A stretch of 64,000 nt of DNA from contig OX453272.1 in NCBI GenBank assembly GCA_949710005.1, positions 45,406,146 through 45,470,145 on the forward strand, given 5' to 3'. This DNA comes from Ricordea florida (Eukaryota > Cnidaria > Anthozoa > Corallimorpharia > Ricordeidae). The notes beneath the pieces were generated by a model that saw only the letters and a list, made by a program, of their open reading frames with translations, made no database searches and was not told the DNA's origin. The position numbers and the translations under genes are program-made. Below, piece by piece: positions 6,514 to 17,346 of the stretch; the first letter of the stretch is position 1, and every line of letters begins with the position of its first letter.

Positions 6514-8058
6514 ATGGACTTACTCAATGACTTTAGGAATAGGTATCCAAAGGCTGATTTGAGTCAATTCACATTTGTGAGCGATATCTATGGAGGTTAC
6601 ATTAGGTGGAAACATAATGGAATGACGATCATGTCTTATGATGATCCCACTGGTAAGATATGGACTGAAGGTCTCAAACCCGGTTTGAAAATACTACTAT
6701 GGTTAGATTTAGGATTGAATGATAATGAATTGAGTTCATTCCCGAAGAGTTTGACTATGACCGATCGCTCGTACCCAATACCTGCCATTGACTTTGATGA
6801 CTTCACAAGTGACACCACAAGTATGCTGACCTCATTGGATATATACGTGTCAAATACGAAAAAGTTCACCGCCAAGATGCGAAACGTGTTCACATCTCAA
6901 GTTGTGACTTTCAAGTTTGGAAAGCAAGGCCGAAAGTGGTTGAACGCACCTGATATGAATTATTGGCCTCAACAGCTTAATTTTGCAGTATGGTGTGCAA
7001 CCTCTGGATGTGGTATAAGCCCCTTTGAAAGTTTGAACTACCCCAAAGTGGTGGCGGGCTTCATAAAGTTTCATACATACTTCACCATAAGGCGAATACT
7101 GTATGAATTGAGTGTGCCTCTGCCTGATGAACAACCATTCGACATAGCTAACAACCCTTACAGTAAGGTTGCTTACCAAAGATTGTGCGCTGAATTCGGG
7201 ATCGCTAATGATTCTGATTTCAGATGGAAAGGCGGGCGAAACCATGGTTTGGGTGATATATTCCTTGATTATGGTGCTGGTTACCATGGACGAGGTGGTG
7301 GATTTCAGAATGTTCATTTGATTCGAAACTATGATGAAGATGCAAACCAATGGCCTGGTGATGGTGGTAAATTCTCAGATGATGGTGGTAAGAAGGATAA
7401 GGGAGATCTCATCTTATTCATCCGTAATGATGACTTTGCTGGGTACAAGTATGCTTGGTTCATTCCAACGAGTGGTTATGGACTCACCAAGGCTGGGCTG
7501 GGTAGACTGAATCGATCTGCTGAGGCCTTCGTTTACTGTGTGTTGGGATCACAAGTTAATACACGAAACTCGATCGTGGGCACGGGTGGTGGGGCAATTG
7601 AAACGCAACAAGAGTTCTTGGCTCTATTTGAAAGTAGTGTGATCGAGAACGATATCTCAAGCTCAGTACAAAGGTACCAACTCGCAACTCAGGAAGCGAA
7701 GTTAAGATTGGATCTGGCAATTGCGCCTGGAGTTTGGCTAATGCCTAGTAATATGATCATAAACACGGAGAGTGTGGTTGGGTACAACAACAACCTAATG
7801 AAGGCAACTGGTGATATGAAGTTTGGAGTTAACTCAAATGTAAACCTGGAGACCAAGACTGTAGGGATAAGCCATAACTTAGGCTCTTCGAAAGTTAAGT
7901 TACCACATGCAGCTGCCAGAACTGAAGCTGTACAGGTCAAAACACCAATGATGGATGTTAAATCTGAAATCAAAGAGCCTGACACCACACAACATGAAAA
8001 TAATATGATTGTATTGACAATCGTAGCTGGTGGATTGGCTTGGGCTTTGTTCCGTTGA
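6514..8058 (+). CDS. Large element protein, possible major structural protein, C-terminal membrane anchor
   Basis: At 514 residues this is the longest gene of the array. The N-terminal third is beta-rich (FTFVSDIYGGYIRWKHNG). A central region has WCATSGCGISPFESLNYP and a helical segment FHTYFTIRRILYELSVPLPD, then a Gly-rich loop region (GDIFLDYGAGYHGRGGGF). Residues about 345-430 include LGSQVNTRNSIVGTGGG. The protein ends in a hydrophobic span at about 494-513 (NMIVLTIVAGGLAWALFR). Size and position would fit a major structural protein, but I see no diagnostic capsid motif and a C-terminal span is unusual for one. The family is unnamed as far as I know. Confidence 0.75.
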   Translation: MDLLNDFRNRYPKADLSQFTFVSDIYGGYIRWKHNGMTIMSYDDPTGKIWTEGLKPGLKILLWLDLGLNDNELSSFPKSLTMTDRSYPIPAIDFDDFTSDTTSMLTSLDIYVSNTKKFTAKMRNVFTSQVVTFKFGKQGRKWLNAPDMNYWPQQLNFAVWCATSGCGISPFESLNYPKVVAGFIKFHTYFTIRRILYELSVPLPDEQPFDIANNPYSKVAYQRLCAEFGIANDSDFRWKGGRNHGLGDIFLDYGAGYHGRGGGFQNVHLIRNYDEDANQWPGDGGKFSDDGGKKDKGDLILFIRNDDFAGYKYAWFIPTSGYGLTKAGLGRLNRSAEAFVYCVLGSQVNTRNSIVGTGGGAIETQQEFLALFESSVIENDISSSVQRYQLATQEAKLRLDLAIAPGVWLMPSNMIINTESVVGYNNNLMKATGDMKFGVNSNVNLETKTVGISHNLGSSKVKLPHAAARTEAVQVKTPMMDVKSEIKEPDTTQHENNMIVLTIVAGGLAWALFR

Positions 8059-8074
8059 TGGACTCGATATAATT

Positions 8075-8099
8075 TTTGTAACGTGGTTCGCGTTACAAA
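8075..8099. terminator. Perfect 9-bp stem-loop between convergent genes
   Basis: The arms at 8075-8083 and 8091-8099 pair perfectly around a 7-base loop. The hairpin lies 17 bases after the + strand gene ending at 8058 and 17 bases from the end of the - strand gene at 8116, so it could serve both transcripts. Function is inferred from position and from the similar hairpins upstream. Confidence 0.6.
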
Positions 8100-8115
8100 G
8101 ATGCATACTATATTA

Positions 8116-8781
8116 TTATAACTTAATAAGATTGCGGCAATCTTTACAATGCTGTTTTTGTTTATAATGTTCGCATATGCCCTTTCCCCCACACTCTTTA
8201 CATCTATACCTATTTTTACCATGAGAACATACTTGGGACCCACCACAATCTTTGCAATAGTACTTATTCTTGCCATGAGTACATATACCCTTACCACCAC
8301 ACTCTTTGCAAAATGCTCTCTGTCTTAGATGAGGGCATATTTGTGATCCCATACAATCCTTACACTGAAGCTTACGTTTGTAATGAACGCATATGCCCTT
8401 TCCCCCACACTCTTTGCATCTGTACCTACTTTTACCATGAGAACATACTTGGGACCCACCACAATCTTTACAATAGTACTTTACTTTACCATGAGTACAT
8501 ATACCCTTACCACCACACTCTTTGCAAAATGCTTTCTGTCTTAGATGAGGGCATATTTGTGATCCCATACAATCCTTACACTGAACCTTACGTATACCAT
8601 GTTGACATTTCCCTCCACTACTAGCACTAGGTACCTCCTCAGGCATTCCCAGCGCCTCTAGTAACTCGTCTCTACGCATCATATAATACTTGGCTATCTT
8701 GCGTTCCTTGGCAATGGCGCGGAGCTCTTTGACAGTTTGATTTTCATTTGGCATGATGAGTTCTTGGATGTATAATAACAT
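8116..8781 (-). CDS. SAP-like domain plus nine Cys-His repeats, probable zinc-binding DNA/RNA-interacting protein
   Basis: The product has 221 residues; an ATG at 8754 would remove the first nine. Residues about 16-44 (TVKELRAIAKERKIAKYY) match the helix-turn-helix of SAP/Rho-N-type nucleic-acid-binding domains. From residue 58 onward come nine units of about 18 residues, each C-x-H ... C-x2-C, with spacers such as GGSQVCSHGK and GGKGIC; the four ligands per unit suggest zinc binding. Repeats of this type occur in proteins of large eukaryotic DNA viruses and algae. It is the only - strand gene of the array and faces the others across a shared hairpin. An internal 216-base duplication (four units) is seen. 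Confidence 0.8.
   Translation of the reverse strand: MLLYIQELIMPNENQTVKELRAIAKERKIAKYYMMRRDELLEALGMPEEVPSASSGGKCQHGIRKVQCKDCMGSQICPHLRQKAFCKECGGKGICTHGKVKYYCKDCGGSQVCSHGKSRYRCKECGGKGICVHYKRKLQCKDCMGSQICPHLRQRAFCKECGGKGICTHGKNKYYCKDCGGSQVCSHGKNRYRCKECGGKGICEHYKQKQHCKDCRNLIKL
8160..8590. repeat. 216-base tandem duplication inside the Cys-His gene
   Basis: Two copies about 216 bases apart (for example CGCATATGC at 8172 and 8388) are mostly identical and stay in frame, doubling a block of four Cys-His units. The remaining differences are single bases. Confidence 0.85.
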
Positions 8782-9440
8782 TTCTTTAAGTTGATAGGAT
8801 CCAAAATCGATCCTGCACGCTTGCAGTCTTTAGACCGGTTTTTTGACCACGCCCTTTGTCCCAGAACCCGCCTTTTAAAACTACTACGTGCAACAATGTG
8901 AAGCGTGGAATCGGATTCAAAGCATGAATGATGCGATTTCGTTGAAAAATTGTTTGATACTGAGCTGTCTCAAATCAGTTGAACTTTCGGTGATATGTGC
9001 ATTGCTGGGAGCCTATGGGTACAGAATCAGTTCAGAGATTGAAGATATACCGTACTTATACAGTCATAGGCGTTGTTTTGATACTATTTCTGTTAAGGTG
9101 GATTTCCACTGTCGCGGAAATTTAACGTACGTATTTATAATCGTGAATGTAACTGGCTTCACTCGCTAAAATAACATTCTGAGACAGGTAAAGTTAGAGA
9201 GTTAAACTGCATCTAGCTTTTTCATGATATTAAAGCGAAAGCCCCACACATTTTCATTAACTCTCTTCACGCCTGCAAAGACACTAAAATCCACGCGTGT
9301 ACTTGCGTTTGTATTAATTTGCGCGAGAGTGGAAATCCAAGTACACATCGTGTATTATGAGGCGTTACAACCACTAAAAGAATTGAGTTACATGTTAAAA
9401 GGACAACGTGAACGCAAGACGCTTTTGAGAACTGATAAAT
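8782..9440. other. Spacer with no recognised gene
   Basis: This is probably where the compact element ends and ordinary host DNA begins. I found no clear terminal repeat or target duplication, so the right border is not fixed. Short open frames here have no coding character. Confidence 0.4.
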
Positions 9441-9860
9441 GAGTTAGTTTCTAAAATAACTGGTGCTGCTTCGGTGGGAAATTAAAACACACCAAAACTG
9501 GGAAGGGCGTAGCTAGGGGGGGTCCAGGGATGCCCGAGACTTCTCCTTTGTGAGATAATTGTTTTATGTCCTTAGAATTCAGGTGGCGAAAACACTCGAC
9601 TGACTCAGACGAATCAACATGCAATAAATCTTTGCCAGTGCTAGATAGTTACAATTAGTAAAACACGGCGTGGATGGCGACATGCTAATCTGGCAAGTAC
9701 CTTGGGTGTGACACAGTATTACCTCCCCCCCACTCCTTTGAAAAATCCTAGCTACGTCCGTGATTGGTCTGATCAAAAGAGTTGTAATATAAGTTGTGCC
9801 ATCGTAAGATAATAGGGAGGCTGGTGAAGGTATAATGCTCTAAACGTTAGCTTTCCTTCA
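9441..9860 (-). mobile_element. Decayed Penelope-type terminal repeat with nested MITE
   Basis: The segments at 9446-9500 and 9775-9855 align, with many changes, to the two Penelope-like copies at 23 kb and 44.7 kb (TAGTTTCTAA, CTGGTGCTGC, GGTGGGAAATT, then AAACGTTAGC). Between them, about 9505-9765, lies an insert with inverted ends (GGGCGTAGCTAGG and CCTAGCTACGTCC). Confidence 0.5.
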
Positions 9861-9880
9861 TACCTCAGTTACGTTGGAAA

Positions 9881-11900
9881 AACTTACATTAGCATCTAGT
9901 TTCAGAAACCTGTTATTTGAATAAAACGTAATGGACTGATAAACCAAATCCATTAACTTGTAGTTACTGCTATTTTGATATATCTTTTCGATACAACTAA
10001 AGGCTCTTATATAGGAAGTTGCCCATGCATCGTCCGACACTCAGAACGAATAAAATCTGAATTTCAAAAAGGTCAAATCTTCGTTTATCCATTTCAGATC
10101 TCTATAATCACACTAATTCGACGCAGGGCAATCATTAATTACTTATTCACAACTAAACCTTTCTAATTTCCTTTCACGATTTTTTTATTCAAATTTAAAC
10201 GGACAACTTTGTTTTCCGCTTTTGTTAAAATGTGCGCCTTTTGTGTTAGAAAGTGCATTTACACATGTTCACCCAGTTAAAATGTTGTTCTTTGTTTCCT
10301 GAATTTAAACACAGCTTGCCAATTACTGGTGTGCCATTGTCGAAAACAATATATACCAGAAGTTAAGATTGCCGCTTTCAATTACGTTTCAATTCACGTA
10401 CATTAAAAAACCAGGAAATTATGCTAACTTTTGAATCCTCTTGCACTGAAGAACTAACAGAGAAGACAAAACGCGTTGGCCATTTGGCTCGTAAAATTGA
10501 GTGGTCTCAGTAAATCATCCGCCTCTTAAAAAATTAAGCAGCCTACATTTTGATCGTCGCGGTTCCCTTTCACTTTATTGGAAGGACCAGCTGATAAATT
10601 TAAACAGCATTTGATTTGCCAGGCTTGTTCCTTAACATCGATCAGAACACCAGTTTCATTAAAATATGTTTTGATAAACCATTTCGTCCATTTACACACT
10701 GAAGCATCATGTGAGGTTCTTGTTAAGGTTCGTATTTTAACCTACAGTGCATGCTGTAGACAGGTAATGGTTACAATGAAATGTTCAAGCCACGATCGGA
10801 ATTTTAAATGCGTTTTAAACTTGTTGACATGACAATTTGCTTATGCAAAAACAAAATAGACTATGATAAAGCAGTGAACAAGGCTGTTACTTTTGAATGA
10901 AGAAAAACGTATTTCTTTTTAGTTTGCAATTCATCTCTCTAGTTGTCTTCCCCTCCACAATGCAACAGCATAATATATACTTTCAGTGTTTTGCCAAATG
11001 CTCATTGCTTAAGCTGGGGTTCTAGATTTAATGTGGATAATCCACTCTCCAAGTATAAATTAGTGACACACTCCTAAGAGAGAAATTATATGCTCTTTTG
11101 ACTAATAATAAATGTATTCCTTTTTTTAAGGAAATAATTACAAAAAATAGTCTTTAGATTTACAAGGTAAGTAACGGTCGTTAGATTTATCAGCCACCAG
11201 CCAGAAGGAGGGACAAGAAAATTGAACCAATATTCTAAATAAACCACCAGCCGAAATTTTACAGGTCGAAACATTGCACACTTGCGCCGTCTTCGAGGTT
11301 TTCAGGGCTTAATATGCTTAATATGCTTAATATGCTTTACCGCAGTGCGTACGGTAGATACAAAATTATTGGCATCAAAAACGAACAGTTAAAGTAAGAG
11401 CTTGGTGAGAGAGACCTCAATAGTGGATTTCGACAGTGGCAGGTTTTATCACATGGCTGGTTCAGCAAGCGGTCAACATGCAGCTTCAGCCATCTTGACT
11501 TCGCGCTTGGTCAATTAAGTACGCATATATATTTAACAATTATTCTACGAAATCGAGTCGCATATGAGCTAAGAGCCAACGAGGTGCGTAGCGACGAGCT
11601 GGCTGTAGTTCATGTACTACTAGATTGGGTGGAATAATCGTTCTATCAAAAATCTATCTAAACCCTCGATAATGAGAAATTGCAAGTAGTTTGATTAATT
11701 CAAATATCTGGGCACCTGTGCACCCACCCCTCCGCTAATCCAACATTAACGCTAACATTCTAACTGATTATAACTTGTTGGGTAAGAGAGGGGTAGGTAC
11801 ACTGTTGCCCAGGTACTTACATTGATCCTTGCACGTTTGCACGAAGAGAATTGACTTTGTTGTTATTTCTTTAACAGTCTGAGAATCATGTTGTTGTCAA
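9881..11900. other. AT-rich spacer, no gene seen
   Basis: No conserved frame, RNA gene or clear repeat family is visible. A 9-base unit (TTAATATGC) occurs three times near 11,310-11,336. Confidence 0.4.
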
Positions 11901-11904
11901 GTCG

Positions 11905-12790
11905 ACTCTTTTACCTACAGACATTCATACAGACATACATACATATCCTTTATTTAAACACGATAAGATTTAAAGCTCAAAGCTTGTGGGGTCGTGTAAA
12001 AATGATTACAAATGGATAAAACTGTATAAAAATAAGAATAGCAACACTTACAAAATACAACTACAATTAAAATTCTAAAAATATGCAGTAAGATTTTCAC
12101 CAAGAAATAAAATGAATTTACATTAGTTACCTCTGAGTAAATTGACTATAGTTAAAAGCATTTAAAATCTTGGTAGTGCCTGGGCAGCGACTGGACCGAC
12201 TCTGCACTAAAATCAAGTTCCTTAAAATAAGGGTCCTTCTTCACTTTGCGATAAAAAACAGTAAACTGGTCTGTAAAATGACTCGAGACAGCGTTCCAAA
12301 GAATAGCGCCTCTATAGCTAATTGAGTTTTTTAGAAACTGCGAGTTAAAATGCGGGACGATTATGTTATTACTCCTTCTCAAGTTGTATGTAGTGCAGGG
12401 TTTATTTGTCAAGTATGAAAGAGCCGTAGGTGCTTCACCTATAAACACGCTATGGAGTAGTTTAATTAATCGAAGTTTATAATAGAGGGTTAAAGTATTC
12501 CAGTTCGAATGGCGGTAAACTTCCACGGTAGGCACATCTCGGGGTAGGTTGCATATAATTCTGGTTTCCCTACGGTGAAGTACTTCCAGAGAATGTAGAA
12601 GCTCTTCATTAGGGCAGCCGTCCCAAACGACTGGTCCATATAGAACTGATGGTAATATTATCTTGAAGTACAAGTCCAATAGGGCGTTTCTGCTCAAGAA
12701 CGAACTCCTTTTCAGGAGGTTCAGTTTGTTTACGAAGTTCTTTTTTACATCTGAAACAAATTACTTGGGATAATAATGGGATGTATAAAA
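11905..12790 (-). mobile_element. 5'-truncated LINE, reverse-transcriptase C-terminal part
   Basis: On the - strand a frame from about 12,740 down to 12,152 encodes the region after the catalytic core of a non-LTR reverse transcriptase (KLNLLKRSSFLSRNALL, ILPSVLYGPVVWDGCP, LEVLHRRETRIICNLP, SYRGAILWNAVSS). The catalytic FADD part is missing, so it is 5'-truncated. A CATA-type simple tail at about 11,920-11,945 fits the 3' end. It is an inactive copy. Confidence 0.75.
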
Positions 12791-12995
12791 GAGCTTCAAA
12801 CATGAATTAGCGAACCAGATTTGGAAGCGGAAAAAGTAGCCAAAATTAAAAATACTCACTTCACGGGCTCCACGGATGTTTCAAAATGGCGGCAGTTTAT
12901 AAGAGTTTGACTTTAGTTCAGCAACAAACCGCAGTTTCTATGGGTTTACCGGCGTAATAAACCATGCGGGAGAACACAAGAAGAGCTTGTAAAGC

Positions 12996-13128
12996 CCGGA
13001 CATTTGAGAACACTCGAGAAATGTAGAAAACACTCGCCAGCGGTTCTTCTTTTTTACATGTCACTCGTGTTCTCAAATGCCCGTCGTGTTTTAGTGTAAT
13101 ACACGGCTTAGGCTTCTTTATTTGCTAA
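12996..13128. repeat. Degenerate fold-back element
   Basis: Shorter and more diverged copy of the palindromic family at 13,240-13,416: it shares GGACATTTGAGAACAC, the complementary arm and the AATACACGGCTTAGGCTTC end. Confidence 0.6.
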
Positions 13129-13239
13129 ATAAATGTCTAGACCATTATTTACTTTAAGTTGGCATTAAATGGCGTCAGTTTGTTGATATGTGTGCTTTGT
13201 TGTTTCTGCTCGCGGCGTATAAAATCTATATCATAAAGC

Positions 13240-13416
13240 AAATAAAGAAGCCTAAGCCGTGTATTACACTGTGATAAATCACTCCGGACATTTGAGAACA
13301 CGAGCGAAATGTAGAAAACACGAGCCGCAGGCGAGTGTTTTCTACATTTCACTCGTGTTCTCAAATGTCCGGAGTGTTTTATCACGGTGTAATACACGGC
13401 TTAGGCTTCTTTATTT
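13240..13416. repeat. 177-base fold-back (MITE-like) palindrome
   Basis: Two arms of about 85 bases are inverted copies of each other with only a few mismatches. They start with AAATAAAGAAGCCTAAGCC and end with its complement, around a small GC-rich centre near 13,328. It could extrude as a cruciform. Confidence 0.85.
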
Positions 13417-14117
13417 GTTAATTATAACCTTACTGCTTAAGAGCAGCTGCAATATTACAGTTCTTATGAAATTTTACTTGCTGCCTTTCAGTTCTGAATG
13501 TACCGGTTTCTACTCCTGGTTTAATAAAACATATTTTGCAAGACAGCGTTTATTAAGTTCGTATGATAATGCCTAATTAACAATTATTTTTTGAAATGGA
13601 GACAAATAGTGGCAGAATATTTCCCGAACTACGAAATTGTGAGGTAAATATTTCTAGACCTACTATTCAGCAAGATTATTGTTATAGTCAGTTATCAATG
13701 AAGCAGCCCGAGTGACATCTCTCGGAAACAGGCGTAAAGCGTAAATTTCATTTGCACAAGAATATCCCAGAAGCCCTCGCACTATTCATCTGGTAGGGAG
13801 TAAATAAGTAACGGGCTTTGTTTTGCACATGCAGTTTTATTGTGTCGTTTATTTGCCCTATTGTTTTGTCCTAGAAGGGTCAACGTTTCATCGTGGTCAG
13901 TCAGCGTTTCATCGTGGTAGTGTTTTGCTTAATTTTCCAAGTAAAAGCTCTTAGAAAGAGCTGTGAAACAAGAAATCGATATTTTGGTAGCCATTTGGGG
14001 GCCATATTTTGGTAGCTTGGACGCCATTTTGAATTTTCTAAAAAACAAAAAAATTACTGGTACAAGGATTACCCAGAAGCCCCTACATTATTCACCTTCT
14101 AGGAGGTGGATAGTTAG
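13417..14117. other. Spacer with an interspersed repeat fragment
   Basis: About 13,826-13,990 matches about 26,560-26,730 (AACGTTTCATCGTGGT and flanking sequence), so it is a dispersed repeat of unknown type. No gene was seen. Confidence 0.4.
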
Positions 14118-14304
14118 TAAATAAATCCCTTCCGGCGGCTGGTATATCGGAGGATAATGCCCGCGGCTGAGAGATTGTCCGAAAAATGAACAGTTGGCCG
14201 AGAAGCGAAGCTTCGAGGGCATATGTGAAATTTTGAGGACAATCTCTCAGCCAAGGGCATTATCCTCCCATATACCAGTAAGCCAGGAAGGGGTTTATTT
14301 ATTT
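14118..14304. repeat. Fold-back (MITE-like) element
   Basis: The left arm (about 14,118-14,180: AATAAATCCCTTCC, CTGGTATAT, GGAGGATAATGCCC, GCTGAGAGATTGTCC) is mirrored by the right arm at about 14,240-14,304. It lacks coding capacity. Confidence 0.75.
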
Positions 14305-15586
14305 TATAACCCTCCGCGATCGTGAATTAATTTCTACTTTGTACGTGTTGAAGAAAAAGAAAAACAAGTCGTCTGACTGCGGATTCAGGCGACTGATGAA
14401 AACACTGCATGTACATTGATTGGTTACAATTGTTTTATATAAACTGTGATTGGACCAGAGCTTGACAAGCTGTCATGTCAAACATACTCTCGCAACGCCC
14501 CTTACATGAAAATCTGCAAAACACGGCACTTTTGGTTTATTTTACCAACTGCTTTTTTTCGAAAACAAGTCAAAGCAAAACATTTCCAATGGATTAGAAC
14601 AGAAAATCCAACCATACCACTAACAATGCGAAAGAAATTACACCCATGAAACAGGGAATTTGGAAAATATGGTGTAGTTGAAGGAATTGTTCGCAAACTT
14701 GGCTTTATTGTTGAATGGCGGGCACCGAGGAGATCGAAGAAAAAAAAGGTAGACGAACTTTAGTTCCAGTTGCAAGAACAGGTTGAACTGACTGAACCGA
14801 ATTCTTTTGAGCTATAAATCGAGCGATAGTATTCAGGGATGACTCGAATAGTTGTTCTACGGTTAGTCGTGTACTGTACCACTGGAGCGACTTACTGTTT
14901 GCGTAGTTTATCGTTTTTTGCTTGGAAAAGTTTCTCAACCGGCAGCTTTAAAGACAAGGGGAAGTGTACCTTGTGCAAAACCAGCCTTTTTGCACATTTC
15001 AGTGGGGAGATTTTCAAGAATTTGATTGCCCAAAGGTTCGTAACTTTTGCTCACCTCCAGGCCAAAAACACCAGCAGCTTATTTTGTTGATTTTCTGTTT
15101 TATCCGGAGCTACAATTGCGACTAGCTACTTTAAAATTACGATGTCACTGGATTATAACGAGTTTGTTGTAAAAAAAGCTTGAAAGAGACTGACTTTGTT
15201 ATGTTTTCTTGCGACTGAAAAGTTGCAGGGCAAATATCCATGCGGCCGGGGTATATCGCCTGATACCCGTCCAGCTATTTGACACCACGTGACCCAAAAT
15301 AGCTAATAAGATGGCACGAAAATTAATCGGTGGGTTATAATGTTGAATATCCCGAGGTGGAGAGCCAATCAGATTGCTCAAAATACCAATATTGTTGAGC
15401 TGGTATATACTACATTGGTATATACATAACTGGGAGTTTTGCAATCTGATTGGCTGCTCGAGTCAGTCTATTTATCGATGAACCTCGACTCTCGACCAAC
15501 GAGAAAGAAAATTCACGTTGTTATTGCAAAGACGTTTTTGCTTATAAAAACTGATATTAGCAATGATATGGAACACTTTTTAGTCT
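14305..15586. other. Spacer with a small inverted repeat
   Basis: No gene was recognised. CCAATCAGATTGC at 15,366-15,378 is mirrored by GCAATCTGATTGG at 15,441-15,453. With the TATATAC motifs between them this resembles the MITE family near 28.5 kb. Confidence 0.4.
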
Positions 15587-17311
15587 TTACCCTGTATTAA
15601 TTTGCAATTTTTCAGCTATAGCTCTTAGAAGTCTGCCTTGTGCTTCTATAGTGTCTTGGAGTTTACTTATGGTTTCATCTTGTTTGTCTATTCTATGACG
15701 CTCATAGCTGTGCATGTCTTCAAGGCTGTCTTCCGCTTCCACTCCATAATTCTTATTAAGCAGGTTATTGATGAAATCTTGATCTGCGACATCCATGCCG
15801 GCAAGGGCGATCCTTTAAAGAATTGAAACAGTACTTATCAAAAATTTTATTTGCGTGAGGTATTGATAATAAATAATACCCTCTGGCCAGTTTGAAAATC
15901 AATATAAGATTTTTGTTCTCAGCAACATGGCTAGTGATAATGGCCACTTTCTAATAAAATACTGTGATTTACCATCATAATTCATATCATGCCTATAATT
16001 CATTTTGAAATTATAAATCGGGAGCAGAGAATGTAATTGCTACTCTGTGGTAAAGCTAAGAGTAGACTGAATAAACAGCATAATTTGATGCTAATAAATC
16101 TGAGGGACTATTTAACTTAAGGGTATTTTATAACACGCGCTTTTTTGAGCAAATTCTACAGAACGATCTAGTACAGTGGAACCCCGATATAACGATCCTC
16201 GATATAACGATATCCCTGGTATAACGATAAACATGTCCCGGTAAAAGTTACAGTAAAATGTATAGCACAGAACCCCGATATAACGATCTTCGGTGTAACG
16301 ATATTACCGATATAACGATGAGTTTTTAGCGCACCGAGCTTAAAATCTTCCTCGATATAACGATATTACAGTATCAGTTTAAACAAAAACATTGAATTTA
16401 ATACAAACAGCGATTAGTAAAGACGATTGCAATTTCAACTTCAAATGCTTAAAGTTTTGTTTTGTTTCCCTTTTACGATTCTTACCACAGACTTTGTTGT
16501 GCAACCTTGATCACGTCTAATGCTTTGCAAATTGTTATTTGAAACGCTATGTTTGTGAGTCATTTGATATTCATTACAAGTTTTATTAAACTATATGTCG
16601 TAAAAAAGGTAGATGTTAATTTTACCCTGATATAACGATATTTTCGGTTATTTTACAGGAATATCGTTATATTTGGAGTCACGATATAACGATAACAAGA
16701 TATAATTTCACTGCTCCCGTGGCATATCGTTATACCGGGGTTCAACTGTATAAGCAATTAATTACCTCTTATATAACGTGTTCTGGTTTGGTTTGACCTC
16801 CCACGACGATTTGTGCAAGCGCAGCAAGATGAAGTTTGGGTAAGATTTACCCAGTTTATCAACCATCAGCGCTTGATCCTGCAAGTTCCGCAAACTTGCC
16901 GTCTTTTGGATGGAGCCAATGTCACCAACTGCCAAACCAACCTAGCACGTATATATATGAAATGTGAAATCAGAGAGTAATTAATGTAACCAACTCACAT
17001 CGGTAGAAGCCAGAAATGGCTTTTATATTCATATTTCCTCAAATGGCACTCTAGACTAATTAAAATAATTATGAGGGAAATACATTTGCAGAAGGCATAG
17101 AATGTGAGGGAAATACATTTGCAGAAGGCATAGAATGGGAGGGGTTAGGGAGCAGGGCCGACATCACTGAAATTGAAGGAGGATTAGGCAAAACCAACCC
17201 CATTGCTAGACCGTGCCAGGGTAATGTTAACTGAGAACGAAATTACTCGACCGGGCCACTGCAGAATAAAGTGAAAGAACTTGCCGCATGATACATGCAA
17301 CTAATATTTTA

Positions 17312-17346
<35 letters not shown>

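Noticed and set aside
7689-8300. - strand frame of 203 codons
   Set aside because: It spans two real genes in another frame and has no domain character.
8313-8624. + strand frame of 103 codons
   Set aside because: It mirrors the Cys-His repeat gene, whose - strand pattern of C-x2-C and C-x-H is clearly the coding one.
1-8781. Bacterial or phage contamination
   Set aside because: Starts use A-rich ATGG contexts without Shine-Dalgarno spacing, proteins do not look bacterial, and the sequence runs into cnidarian-type repeats. Read-level checks would still be useful to exclude a misjoin.
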